From positions 1 to 54,284 of the forward strand of contig JAFRQT010000018.1 of NCBI GenBank assembly GCA_017428485.1: a DNA stretch of 54,284 nt, written 5' to 3'. Origin of the DNA: Bacilli bacterium. Its GTDB lineage: Bacteria > Bacillota_I > Bacilli_A > RF39 > UBA660. Every line of letters begins with the position of its first letter. The stretch's first letter is position 1. Of this stretch, positions 1-6,974 are shown piece by piece. Position numbers and translations under genes: made by a program. The notes beneath the pieces were generated by a model that worked only from the letters and a program-made list of their open reading frames with translations, did no database searches and had not been told where the DNA came from.

Positions 1-202
1 AAGGAGCATCATACCATCCATTAAATTCTTTATTCTTACATTCTGGCATAGTAAAAGTACAATTTAATTTCTTACCCAAGACATTACATTCATAATTACT
101 TACTCCTGGACAATTATAATTAAATGTTACTTTTGTATTTTTGCATCCATATATCACTAAACATATTATTAATATTAAAATTATACTTAATATTTTTTTC
201 AT
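1..202 (-). CDS. Putative lipoprotein, C-terminus cut by window edge
   Basis: The gene begins on the minus strand at 202 and runs off the left edge, so only 67 codons are visible. The N-terminus has Lys residues, a hydrophobic stretch and then IYGC, which resembles a lipobox with the lipidated Cys at residue 20 (Tyr at -2 is unusual). The mature part has four more Cys and ends with FNGWYD, a motif that resembles the F-x-GWY core of InlB B-type surface repeats. A start four codons upstream at 214 is also possible; both have weak ribosome binding sites (GGTG lies before 202). Role unknown; probably a surface-anchored protein. Confidence 0.55.
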   Translation of the reverse strand, partial: MKKILSIILILIICLVIYGCKNTKVTFNYNCPGVSNYECNVLGKKLNCTFTMPECKNKEFNGWYDAP

Positions 203-322
203 TCTTTTCACCATTCTATCTTCTACTATTAATATTATATAATATATCATCTATTCATTTCAACATTTAAAAATATGAATAATAATACTCAATTTGTTAA
301 TAATATATCTAAAGGAGGAACA

Positions 323-544
323 ATGAATACTATTTATAAAATTGCATTAGTTCTCGTAATAATTGGAGCTATTAACTGGGGATTAATAGGTTTATTTAAT
401 GTTAACTTAGTTGCTTTAATATTTGGAACCGACTCTGTCATATCAAATATTGTATATGTATTAGTTGGAATTTCTGGATTGGTATCTTGTGGTATTCTAA
501 TGCAACCATTGGATGATGAGGCAAGAGCACATGCTCATAGATAA
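323..544 (+). CDS. DUF378 family small membrane protein
   Basis: This 73-residue protein has two hydrophobic segments (about residues 5-27 and 35-60) with the NWGLIGLFNVNLV motif typical of DUF378 (YuzA-like) proteins. Function in the family is not established. The start at 323 is chosen because AAAGGAGG lies at 311-318; upstream in-frame ATGs have no such site. It stands alone between a divergent lipoprotein gene and the convergent rplA, and ends at a strong bidirectional terminator. The C-terminus is polar and His-rich (HAHR). Confidence 0.8.
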   Translation: MNTIYKIALVLVIIGAINWGLIGLFNVNLVALIFGTDSVISNIVYVLVGISGLVSCGILMQPLDDEARAHAHR

Positions 545-556
545 TTAATCATAAAA

Positions 557-584
557 TAAAAGCACTTCATTTGAAGTGCTTTTA
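557..584. terminator. Bidirectional terminator between DUF378 gene and rplA
   Basis: Inverted repeat AGCACTTC (561-568) and GAAGTGCT (573-580) with a 4-nt loop, flanked by AAAA on the left and TTTTA on the right, so it can end transcripts from both sides. Confidence 0.85.
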
Positions 585-593
585 TTGAACTTA

Positions 594-1283
594 TTATAAA
601 CCTAATGAAACCTTATCTATTTTTAGACCAGGACTCATAGTTGAAGATATGCTTACATTTTTAACAAATGTACCTTTAACATTAGTTGGTTTATTCTTTA
701 CTATTTCAGCTACTACTGCTCTTAAGTTTTCTTCTAATTTCTTTTCATCAAAAGATAATTTTCCGATTGACATATGAACATTTCCATAAGAATCATTCTT
801 ATATTCAACCATACCTTTTTTAATATTAGCAATAGCATCTTTAACATTAGTTGTAACAGTTCCAAGTTTTGGATTTGGCATTAAACCTTTAGGTCCTAAA
901 ACTTTACCTAATTTACCTAAAGCAGGCATCATTTCTGGAGTTGCTACAATAGTATCGAAGTCGAACCAATTTTCTTTTTCGATTTTTTCTAACATATCTT
1001 CTGCTCCACAATAATCTGCTTCTTTAGCTTCATCAACTTTAGTCTTAGTAACAACTAATACTTTCTTAGTTTTACCAGTTCCATTTGGAAGAACAAAACT
1101 TCCTCTAATATTCATATCAGTTTTTTTAGCATCAATATTTAAGTTTAATACTAAATCTACTGATTCATCAAATTTTCTGGTTTTAAAACTTTTAAGAACT
1201 TTAATCGCTTCAGTAACATCATAATTCTTACTCTTATCAACATTACCTAATGCTTCCACATACATCTTACTATGTTTTCTCAT
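594..1283 (-). CDS. rplA: 50S ribosomal protein L1
   Basis: L1 (229 residues) forms the mobile L1 stalk of the large subunit near the E site, and in many bacteria represses its own operon by binding the mRNA. The signature LGPKGLMPNPKLGT is present, and length is normal for the family. Start at 1283 is set by GAGGAGGT 5 nt upstream; the in-frame ATG five codons earlier overlaps that site. It follows rplK by 47 nt and is probably cotranscribed with it from the promoter near 2.08 kb. The stop lies just before the bidirectional terminator at 557-584. Confidence 0.97.
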   Translation of the reverse strand: MRKHSKMYVEALGNVDKSKNYDVTEAIKVLKSFKTRKFDESVDLVLNLNIDAKKTDMNIRGSFVLPNGTGKTKKVLVVTKTKVDEAKEADYCGAEDMLEKIEKENWFDFDTIVATPEMMPALGKLGKVLGPKGLMPNPKLGTVTTNVKDAIANIKKGMVEYKNDSYGNVHMSIGKLSFDEKKLEENLRAVVAEIVKNKPTNVKGTFVKNVSISSTMSPGLKIDKVSLGL

Positions 1284-1330
1284 ATTTAACCTCCTCATGT
1301 GGTTTTTGGATTATCAATTTATCTTACGAA

Positions 1331-1957
1331 TTACTTTTCTTCTTCGTTTTCGTTATTTTCTTCTGTATTTTCTTCTTTAGCTTGTTCAGTTGATTCTACT
1401 TCAACATTTGCGCTACCTTCAGCCATAGCCTTAGCGCTTTCTTCCATTTGTTCAAGTTCTGCTTCTAATTTTTGAGCTTGTAATTCAGCTTCATGAGCTT
1501 CACGAGCTTGTTCTTGAAGTTCTTTATCATTTAAGCCTTTAACAGCAACTCCCATATTTCTAGCAGTACCGGCAACAATGTTAACAGCAGCTTCTACATC
1601 ATATGCGTTTAAATCTGGCATTTTAGTTTCAGCTATTTTAGTAACATCATCTTTTGATATTGTTGCAACTATTTCATTAGCACCTTTCTTACCAGCCTTA
1701 TCAATTCCAGCTGCTTTCTTGATTAATGATGCTGTTGGTGGAGTCTTTAATACAAAGTCGAATGTTCTATCTTCATAAATAGAAATTTCAACTGGAACTA
1801 TATCTCCCATTTTTTCTCTAGTTGCTTCATTATACTTAGTACAAAATTCTTGTAGATTAATTCCTGCAGGTCCTAAAACAGTTCCAACTGGTGGAGCTGG
1901 TGTAGCTTTACCTGCTTCGATTTGTAACTTAATCTTTTTTACAACATTCTTTGCCAC
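1331..1957 (-). CDS. rplK: 50S ribosomal protein L11 with long acidic C-terminal tail
   Basis: L11 binds 23S rRNA at the GTPase-associated centre. Residues 1-141 match the whole family (APPVGTVLGPAGIN near the N-terminus, AGTARNMGV near the end). An unusual tail of about 67 residues follows, predicted helical and Glu/Ala/Gln-rich, ending in a run of Glu and Asn. Bacterial L11 normally stops near residue 141. The start is taken as GTG at 1957, 8 nt after AGGAGG; the GTG three codons upstream overlaps that site. The leader carries a possible L1-binding hairpin. No frameshift is needed to explain the tail. Confidence 0.95.
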   Translation of the reverse strand: MAKNVVKKIKLQIEAGKATPAPPVGTVLGPAGINLQEFCTKYNEATREKMGDIVPVEISIYEDRTFDFVLKTPPTASLIKKAAGIDKAGKKGANEIVATISKDDVTKIAETKMPDLNAYDVEAAVNIVAGTARNMGVAVKGLNDKELQEQAREAHEAELQAQKLEAELEQMEESAKAMAEGSANVEVESTEQAKEENTEENNENEEEK

Positions 1958-1996
1958 GAAAAACACCTCCTATAATTTTAGTTTAAATTTTTTCGC

Positions 1997-2031
1997 AAGT
2001 GGTTCACGATAATCCCTTAAATCTCCCACTT
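1997..2031 (-). promoter_or_regulatory. Candidate L1-binding hairpin in rplK leader
   Basis: In the minus-strand mRNA, AAGUGG (2031-2026) can pair with CCACUU (2002-1997) and encloses GGAGAU and GAUUAUCGUGAA segments. A GUGGGAG element closed by a short helix upstream of rplK resembles known L1 autoregulatory sites that mimic the 23S rRNA L1 target. The location, between the rplK promoter and its ribosome binding site, suits feedback control. Assigned by motif resemblance only. Confidence 0.45.
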
Positions 2032-2065
2032 CTAATTTATATTAAAAATATAAATCGACTAGTAC

Positions 2066-2094
2066 ATAATAGCATAATCACACCATAAAATCAA
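2066..2094 (-). promoter_or_regulatory. Promoter of rplK-rplA
   Basis: Minus strand: -35 TTGATT (2094-2089), 17-nt spacer, -10 TATTAT (2071-2066), with TG in the extended -10 position. It lies about 105 nt before the rplK start. Confidence 0.7.
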
Positions 2095-2095
2095 T

Positions 2096-2120
2096 AAAAA
2101 TAATGCACTTTTATGCATTA
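2096..2120 (-). terminator. Terminator after rubrerythrin
   Basis: Stem TAATGCA (2101-2107) and TGCATTA (2114-2120), followed on the minus strand by TTTTTA. It separates the rubrerythrin gene from the rplK promoter. Confidence 0.75.
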
Positions 2121-2122
2121 TT

Positions 2123-2662
2123 TTAATAATTTTCAGCTTTAATTTCCATATAACTTTCTGGATGCTTACAAACAGGACATACTTTTAATGCTTTTTTGCC
2201 TCTATAAACATGTCCACAATTTCTACATACCCAAATCTTTTCTTCATCACGTTCGAATACTAAATTGTTTTCAATGTTGCCTATTAATTTCATATATCTT
2301 TCTTCATGGTGTTTTTCAATTTCACCTACTTGTTCAAAAAGACGAGCTATTTCAGCAAAGCCTTCTTCTTTTGCTGTTTTGGCAAATTCTTTGTACATTT
2401 CAGTCCATTCATAATTTTCACCATTAGCGGCATCTTTTAAATTATCAAGTGTAGATGGGACTTCTCCATCATGTAATGCTTTGAACCATAATTTTGCATG
2501 TTCTTTTTCATTACCAGCAGTCTCTTCAAATATTGCTGCAATTTGTTCATAACCTTCTTTTTTAGCCTTAGATGCATAATAAGTATATTTGTTTCTAGCT
2601 TGACTTTCTCCTGCAAAAGCAGTCATTAAATTAGCTTCAGTTTTACTTCCTTTTAATTCCAT
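2123..2662 (-). CDS. Rubrerythrin (peroxide-reducing diiron protein)
   Basis: Rubrerythrin reduces hydrogen peroxide in the cytosol of anaerobes. This 179-residue protein has a ferritin-like four-helix domain (residues 1-135) with Glu and His diiron ligands, including NEKEH near 51-55 and EIEKHH near 114-119. A rubredoxin-type iron domain follows with CxxC pairs at 146/149 and 162/165. Length is typical. The start at 2662 is supported by AGAGGT 7 nt upstream; an in-frame ATG seven codons earlier lacks a site. It has its own promoter and terminator, yet sits between nusG and rplK, which are usually adjacent. This suggests insertion as an independent unit. Confidence 0.95.
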   Translation of the reverse strand: MELKGSKTEANLMTAFAGESQARNKYTYYASKAKKEGYEQIAAIFEETAGNEKEHAKLWFKALHDGEVPSTLDNLKDAANGENYEWTEMYKEFAKTAKEEGFAEIARLFEQVGEIEKHHEERYMKLIGNIENNLVFERDEEKIWVCRNCGHVYRGKKALKVCPVCKHPESYMEIKAENY

Positions 2663-2687
2663 AATAATACCTCTTTCTTTCATAAAA

Positions 2688-2716
2688 ATTATATCATTTT
2701 AAAAAAGTAATGACAA
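2688..2716 (-). promoter_or_regulatory. Rubrerythrin promoter with Fur-like palindrome over the -35
   Basis: Minus strand: TTGTCA (2716-2711), 17-nt spacer, TATAAT (2693-2688). The -35 lies inside the palindrome AGTAATGA-TTG-TCATTACT (2724-2706). Its TAATGAT..TCATTA core resembles Fur-family boxes, so iron- or peroxide-responsive repression is plausible. The same palindrome serves as the nusG terminator. Confidence 0.7.
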
Positions 2717-2724
2717 TCATTACT
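2701..2724 (-). terminator. Terminator after nusG
   Basis: Stem AGTAATGA (2706-2713) and TCATTACT (2717-2724) with a 3-nt loop. On the minus strand it is followed by six T (2706-2701). It overlaps the rubrerythrin promoter. Confidence 0.8.
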
Positions 2725-2735
2725 TTTTATTTTTA

Positions 2736-3275
2736 TTACATTTTAGTTACTTGAACTAAATCAACTTCAACTGGAGTTTCTTGTCCGAATAAATCAATAA
2801 GTACAGTAAGTTTTTCATTTTCTTTGTCTTGACTTTCAATCTTACCAGACATACCTTTGAATGGCCCATCGATAATTGATACATTATCTCCAACTTCTAC
2901 ATCAGTATTAATTGGTTTAGCCATTTGTTCACCATCACCAATAAATTTCTTAACTTCTTCAGGTGATAGTGGAATTGGTTTAGCACCTTTTCCAGATGAT
3001 CCGATAAATCCCGTTACTCCTGGAGTATTACGAACTACGTACCATGCTTCATCACTCATAATCATTTCAATTAAAACATACCCTGGGAACATTTTACGAA
3101 CTTTTTCTTTTTTAACACCATCTTTAATTTCAACTTCAGTACGCTCTGGAATGATAACTCTAAAAATATTGTTTTCCATACCCATACTTTCACGTCTAGA
3201 TTCTAGATAATCTTTAACTTTTTGTTCATGTCCAGAATAAGCATTAACAACATACCATAATTTCTTTTCTTCCAT
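2736..3275 (-). CDS. nusG: Transcription termination/antitermination protein NusG
   Basis: NusG (179 residues) binds RNA polymerase, modulates pausing and couples transcription to translation or Rho. It has the NGN domain (WYVVNAYSGHE near the N-terminus, MFPGYVLIEM in the middle, NTPGVTGFIG) and a C-terminal KOW domain (VGDNVSIIDGPFKG). The start at 3275 follows AGGAGGG; the long in-frame extension upstream lies inside secE. The ATG overlaps the secE stop (TAATG), so translation is probably coupled. It ends at a terminator that also overlaps the rubrerythrin promoter. Confidence 0.96.
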   Translation of the reverse strand: MEEKKLWYVVNAYSGHEQKVKDYLESRRESMGMENNIFRVIIPERTEVEIKDGVKKEKVRKMFPGYVLIEMIMSDEAWYVVRNTPGVTGFIGSSGKGAKPIPLSPEEVKKFIGDGEQMAKPINTDVEVGDNVSIIDGPFKGMSGKIESQDKENEKLTVLIDLFGQETPVEVDLVQVTKM

Positions 3276-3463
3276 TAGAATAGCCCTCCTATTAACTTTC
3301 TCATTAATGTAAAGAATGCATCTAATCCATAGAAGTATAATCCGAAGAATACAAGCATAACAATAGTGATGCAAGAATACTTAACTAACATTTTAGCATC
3401 TGGCCATCTTACTGTTTTAGCTTCTTTTCTAACACCTTTAAAGAAACTTTTAATTTTTTTCAT
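3275..3463 (-). CDS. secE: Preprotein translocase subunit SecE
   Basis: SecE (62 residues) is the clamp subunit of the SecYEG channel. It has the amphipathic helix with the family motif KEAKTVRWPD and one membrane segment (about residues 27-48), the usual short Gram-positive form. The start at 3463 follows GGAGGAATT; the upstream in-frame ATG has no site. It overlaps nusG by one base. The rpmG gene that often precedes secE in Firmicutes is not here. Confidence 0.93.
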   Translation of the reverse strand: MKKIKSFFKGVRKEAKTVRWPDAKMLVKYSCITIVMLVFFGLYFYGLDAFFTLMRKLIGGLF

Positions 3464-3505
3464 AATTCCTCCAAAAAAAAACACTTTCAAGTGATTTACA
3501 ACTAA

Positions 3506-3534
3506 ATATTAGCATAAATATTTAGTATTTTCAA
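3506..3534 (-). promoter_or_regulatory. Promoter of secE-nusG
   Basis: Minus strand: TTGAAA (3534-3529), 17-nt spacer, TAATAT (3511-3506). Downstream, a short hairpin CACTT-GA-AAGTG (3493-3482) is followed by nine T just before the secE ribosome binding site, which could act as a weak attenuator. Confidence 0.6.
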
Positions 3535-3540
3535 GTGTTT

Positions 3541-3843
3541 TTAATAAATTTCTAAAATATCTTTTATCATTATTTTGCTTCCATCTATTGTTAGTAAATA
3601 ATCATAACTCTTAGATATTACTATATAATCTTTTTCATCAAATGATGTTTTAATATGTACTTTCTTTTTATATATAAAATCATTAGATCTAAATATATCA
3701 TTTATTTTATTTTGTATTTCATTAAAATCATATTTTTTCTTTTCAATTTTTTTATCATTATCCAGATATGAAAAATACACTTCATCATTATGACTTATTT
3801 TTTTACTAATACTATTAACAAATATTTCTGGTAATTTTTTCAT
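3541..3843 (-). CDS. Hypothetical protein downstream of smpB
   Basis: This is a 100-residue, Lys- and Asp-rich soluble protein without signal peptide or membrane segment, and I do not recognise a family. Its pattern of short beta-like segments (EVYFSYLD, VHIKTSF, YIVISKSYDYLLTIDG) suggests a small alpha/beta domain. It starts 16 nt after smpB and has no clear Shine-Dalgarno site, so it may depend on readthrough and coupling from smpB. The long reading frame and matching codon use suggest a real gene. Confidence 0.6.
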   Translation of the reverse strand: MKKLPEIFVNSISKKISHNDEVYFSYLDNDKKIEKKKYDFNEIQNKINDIFRSNDFIYKKKVHIKTSFDEKDYIVISKSYDYLLTIDGSKIMIKDILEIY

Positions 3844-3859
3844 ACTATATTATATTAAT

Positions 3860-4288
3860 TTAGTATTCTATATATTCTTTTCTTTTTAAATCTCTTTCTT
3901 TGATACTTTCACGTTTATCATAAAGTTTTTTTCCTTGACATACACCAAGCTCAACTTTAGCCTTACCTTTTTTAAAATATATTTTTAATGGTATTAAAGT
4001 ATATCTTTTAGTATCAACTTCATTTGAAATTCTTAATATTTCATTTTTATGAAGTAATAATTTCCTTTCACGTCTTTCATCATGATTAAAAATATTTCCT
4101 TCTTCATATTTTCCAACATACATATTTATTAGAAATATTTCTCCATTTTTACATCTGCCATATGAATCATTTATATTAGTATTACCTTTTCTGATACTTT
4201 TAATTTCAGTACCCATAAGTTCAATACCAGCTTCATATGTACTTTTAATAAAATAATCATGACTAGCTTTTCTATTTAACATTTCCAT
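3860..4288 (-). CDS. smpB: SsrA-binding protein SmpB
   Basis: SmpB (142 residues) carries tmRNA to stalled ribosomes for trans-translation. It has the beta-barrel core with GTEIKSIRKGNTNINDSYG, and the basic tail (KRESIKERDLKRKE) that enters the decoding site. The start at 4288 follows GGAAG inside the end of rnr, with only one base between the rnr stop and the ATG. An rnr-smpB order is common in Firmicutes, where RNase R degrades the mRNAs and tagged-protein messages released by this system. The tmRNA gene itself was not seen here. Confidence 0.96.
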   Translation of the reverse strand: MEMLNRKASHDYFIKSTYEAGIELMGTEIKSIRKGNTNINDSYGRCKNGEIFLINMYVGKYEEGNIFNHDERRERKLLLHKNEILRISNEVDTKRYTLIPLKIYFKKGKAKVELGVCQGKKLYDKRESIKERDLKRKEYIEY

Positions 4289-4289
4289 A

Positions 4290-6632
4290 TTACATCTTCC
4301 TTACTAAAGTAAAATCTATTTTTCTTTCTTCAGGATGTGAGCCAGTACAAACGACTAGAACTTGGTCACCAAATCTTAGACATACTCTTTTACCTCTAGT
4401 GTACCCAAATAGTTTTTCATTGTATTCATAAGTGCCACTAAGTAATTTCTTATATTCTTTTACAAATTCAGAAATTTCCTTTGGATCTTCTAAGCTTAAT
4501 ATTTCTTCTGCATCTGCATTTTCTAAATAATATTCAACTTTTCCTTCTACTAGATTTTCATTTGTCATTACAAAGAAGCCATCAACAAACATATCTTCAA
4601 CAGTTGCTTCGAAAGTTTTTCCTTCTTTATCTTCCATATATTGTGCATTTAAACGGTCTTCAATAGCACGTTCACATTTTTCAGAATCAACTTCACATTG
4701 TGAGAAATATTCACACATATCGTTAACATAATTTGCCCAAAATTTTAATGTTTCAGTATCACGTTTTCCTTCATGAACAATTTCTCTCCACATTGTATGA
4801 ATAGTTAAATCAGGCATTCTTCTAATTGGAGAAGTAAAATGGCAATAACGTTTACTTCCTATACCAAAATGTCCATAATTATTTGGAGTATATTTTGCTT
4901 TTTGTAAACATCTTAATATTTTATTGTTAAATGCACTATAATTTTCTTTATCTTTTAATGATTCTAATAAAACTGCTATATCATGACTGGTAACATTATA
5001 TGGATCAATCTTAATTGATATAGTAATTCCATATACTGCTAACATATCCAAAAATTCAGAAATCTTTTTAGGATCAGGGTCCCCGTGAGTTCTAAATACA
5101 AATGGTACTTGTCCTATAAATATTTTTGATAGTTCATCTACCATTACATCCGCGAATGCTTCATTTGCATAAAGCATCATATATTCAATTAATTCTTCTG
5201 CAGGTCTTTGAATTCTTCTATGAATATCTAATACTTTACCATTTTCATCTATAACATACTTACGCTCTTTAGATTCAATGTCAAGTTTACCTCTTGCTCT
5301 AAATGCAGACTTTATTATTCTAGATGCTATAAAGTTATTTAATACTACTCTTCTTGTTGGAATATTTATTTCATTTCCTTCTTTAATATCTTTTTCTTCA
5401 TTTACTTCTAGTAGTTCTTCTTTCTTCATAGCATACATATATGCTATAGAATCAATAGTATCATCTTTCTTAACAGTATATTTTAATGTTGTATAATCTT
5501 TTGTATCTTCTGTATATTTATTATCTATAATATCTTGTACAGCATCATAATTCATCTTTTGTTTTGATTTAATTACTGCTGGATATATTTTTGGATTTAC
5601 TCTTTCTCCAGAAGGTGTAAGTTCATACTCTACTGTCAATGCAAATCTATCTTCATTTGGATTTAATGAACAAATACCATTTGAATATTCAACAGGTAAC
5701 ATTGGGTCTACTTTATCTCCCCAATAGTGAGAGTTTCCTTGATGTTCAGCATGTGCCCATGTTTTACTACCCATCTTAACATAGTAACTAACATCTGCAA
5801 TTGGTACTTTAATCAAATAATTTCCATTAGGAAGTAATATAGCTGATATTGCATCATCTATATCTTTAGTGTCTTTTCCATCAATGGTAGTAATTGTTTC
5901 ACCACGAAGGTCAACTCTTCCGTTTCTGATACCTTCTTCTGCTTCTTCTTTACTTAATGTTGTTTTAACATCTTTAACTTCTTCTTTTACTTCTTCAGGA
6001 ATACCAGGTCTAATTCCAAACTCACTTGCAATCATTCCAAAAACAGTATCATTACCTACTGCATTCTTGTGACCAATTGTATAATCTACTTTAGCAAGAA
6101 CTCTTCCTTTGGCTAAATCTCTAACATAATCTAAATGAACTATTAATCCATCAACAAGATTAATATCTGTTTTTTCTATTTCAACATGATAAGGTAATTC
6201 ATCTAATACTTTAATACTGAATACACCATTATTATTAACAACTTCTCCAAGGCCACGTCCTAAAGAACGTTTAAGTACTCTGACAACTCTTCCTTCAGTA
6301 TGTTCTTTATTTGTGTAATCAACTAAAACGGTATCTTTATCTAAAGCACCATTCATATTAATTTTATTAACTAATATATCTTCCTCACCATGAACTAAAA
6401 CATGACCATTGCCTTTAGCATGCATATCCATCTTACCGACCAATAATTCATTTATTACATAGCCATTGCCACTTGTTAATCTAATAATTCCTTCTTGACA
6501 CAATTTTCTTAAACATTCTAATAATTCTTCGTAATCACTAACTGTATTATCAGGCTTAATAACATCCATTATCTCTGTAGGGTTTAATGCTTTTTCTGCA
6601 TTTTTAATCACATCAAATATTTTTTCTTTCAT
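4290..6632 (-). CDS. rnr: Ribonuclease R with an inserted LysM-like domain
   Basis: RNase R is a processive 3'-5' exoribonuclease. This 780-residue protein has an N-terminal winged helix (1-65), cold-shock/OB domains (about 66-230), the RNB catalytic domain with DTKDIDDA metal-binding Asp residues (254-261) and HFTSPIRRMPDL (598-609), then a C-terminal S1 domain (about 672-775). Two features are odd. Residues 384-428 match the LysM pattern (YTVKKDDTIDSIA, then EELLEVN, then GNEINIP) and are inserted in the RNB region between NYDAVQDI and the RARGKLDIES helix. Also, the Tyr usual in the RRYPD motif is Met here. Start follows AGAGGT. Cotranscribed with smpB. Confidence 0.95.
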   Translation of the reverse strand: MKEKIFDVIKNAEKALNPTEIMDVIKPDNTVSDYEELLECLRKLCQEGIIRLTSGNGYVINELLVGKMDMHAKGNGHVLVHGEEDILVNKINMNGALDKDTVLVDYTNKEHTEGRVVRVLKRSLGRGLGEVVNNNGVFSIKVLDELPYHVEIEKTDINLVDGLIVHLDYVRDLAKGRVLAKVDYTIGHKNAVGNDTVFGMIASEFGIRPGIPEEVKEEVKDVKTTLSKEEAEEGIRNGRVDLRGETITTIDGKDTKDIDDAISAILLPNGNYLIKVPIADVSYYVKMGSKTWAHAEHQGNSHYWGDKVDPMLPVEYSNGICSLNPNEDRFALTVEYELTPSGERVNPKIYPAVIKSKQKMNYDAVQDIIDNKYTEDTKDYTTLKYTVKKDDTIDSIAYMYAMKKEELLEVNEEKDIKEGNEINIPTRRVVLNNFIASRIIKSAFRARGKLDIESKERKYVIDENGKVLDIHRRIQRPAEELIEYMMLYANEAFADVMVDELSKIFIGQVPFVFRTHGDPDPKKISEFLDMLAVYGITISIKIDPYNVTSHDIAVLLESLKDKENYSAFNNKILRCLQKAKYTPNNYGHFGIGSKRYCHFTSPIRRMPDLTIHTMWREIVHEGKRDTETLKFWANYVNDMCEYFSQCEVDSEKCERAIEDRLNAQYMEDKEGKTFEATVEDMFVDGFFVMTNENLVEGKVEYYLENADAEEILSLEDPKEISEFVKEYKKLLSGTYEYNEKLFGYTRGKRVCLRFGDQVLVVCTGSHPEERKIDFTLVRKM

Positions 6633-6664
6633 ATTCTACCTCTATAACTATTTTAGCATATAAT

Positions 6665-6693
6665 AAAAAAAGTTCACATACTATTTGTGAACT
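6665..6693 (-). terminator. Terminator after secG
   Basis: Stem AGTTCACA (6671-6678) and TGTGAACT (6686-6693) with a 7-nt loop; on the minus strand it is followed by a T run (6670-6665). It lies between secG and rnr. Confidence 0.85.
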
Positions 6694-6705
6694 TTTTTAT
6701 ATTTT

Positions 6706-6918
6706 TTAAAATGATAAAATTGCTGAAATTATTATAAATGCAAAACCTAAAAAATAAGTTAGTCTTGTTATAACAACTTCAAGTCCTCTTTCTTTTGTTT
6801 TTCCTAAAAGCACATTATTTCCACCGGAAATAATTTGACTTGCATCACTTGCTTTATTACTTTGTAAAAGAACTATTACTATAATTAATACTGATATTAC
6901 TAATAACGCTGTTTCCAT
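6706..6918 (-). CDS. secG: Preprotein translocase subunit SecG
   Basis: SecG (70 residues) is the small auxiliary subunit of the SecYEG channel. Two membrane segments (about 3-19 and 50-69) flank a polar loop with the family pattern LLQSNKASDASQIISGG. Start has GGAGAG 7 nt upstream. A secG-rnr-smpB order is frequent in Firmicutes and is kept here, although a terminator separates secG from rnr. Confidence 0.92.
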   Translation of the reverse strand: METALLVISVLIIVIVLLQSNKASDASQIISGGNNVLLGKTKERGLEVVITRLTYFLGFAFIIISAILSF

Positions 6919-6974
6919 CTTCTTCTCTCCTTCGTAAAAAGTATTATACTATATTTTTTTTTAATAAACAAGAA

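Noticed and set aside
1578..1778. Plus-strand open frame within rplK
   Set aside because: It lies entirely antisense to a clear ribosomal gene, has no ribosome binding site and encodes a low-complexity Ser/Ile/Ala-rich peptide.
2857..3210. Long plus-strand open frame of 117 codons antisense to nusG
   Set aside because: It is the mirror of conserved NusG codons, with no promoter or binding site of its own.
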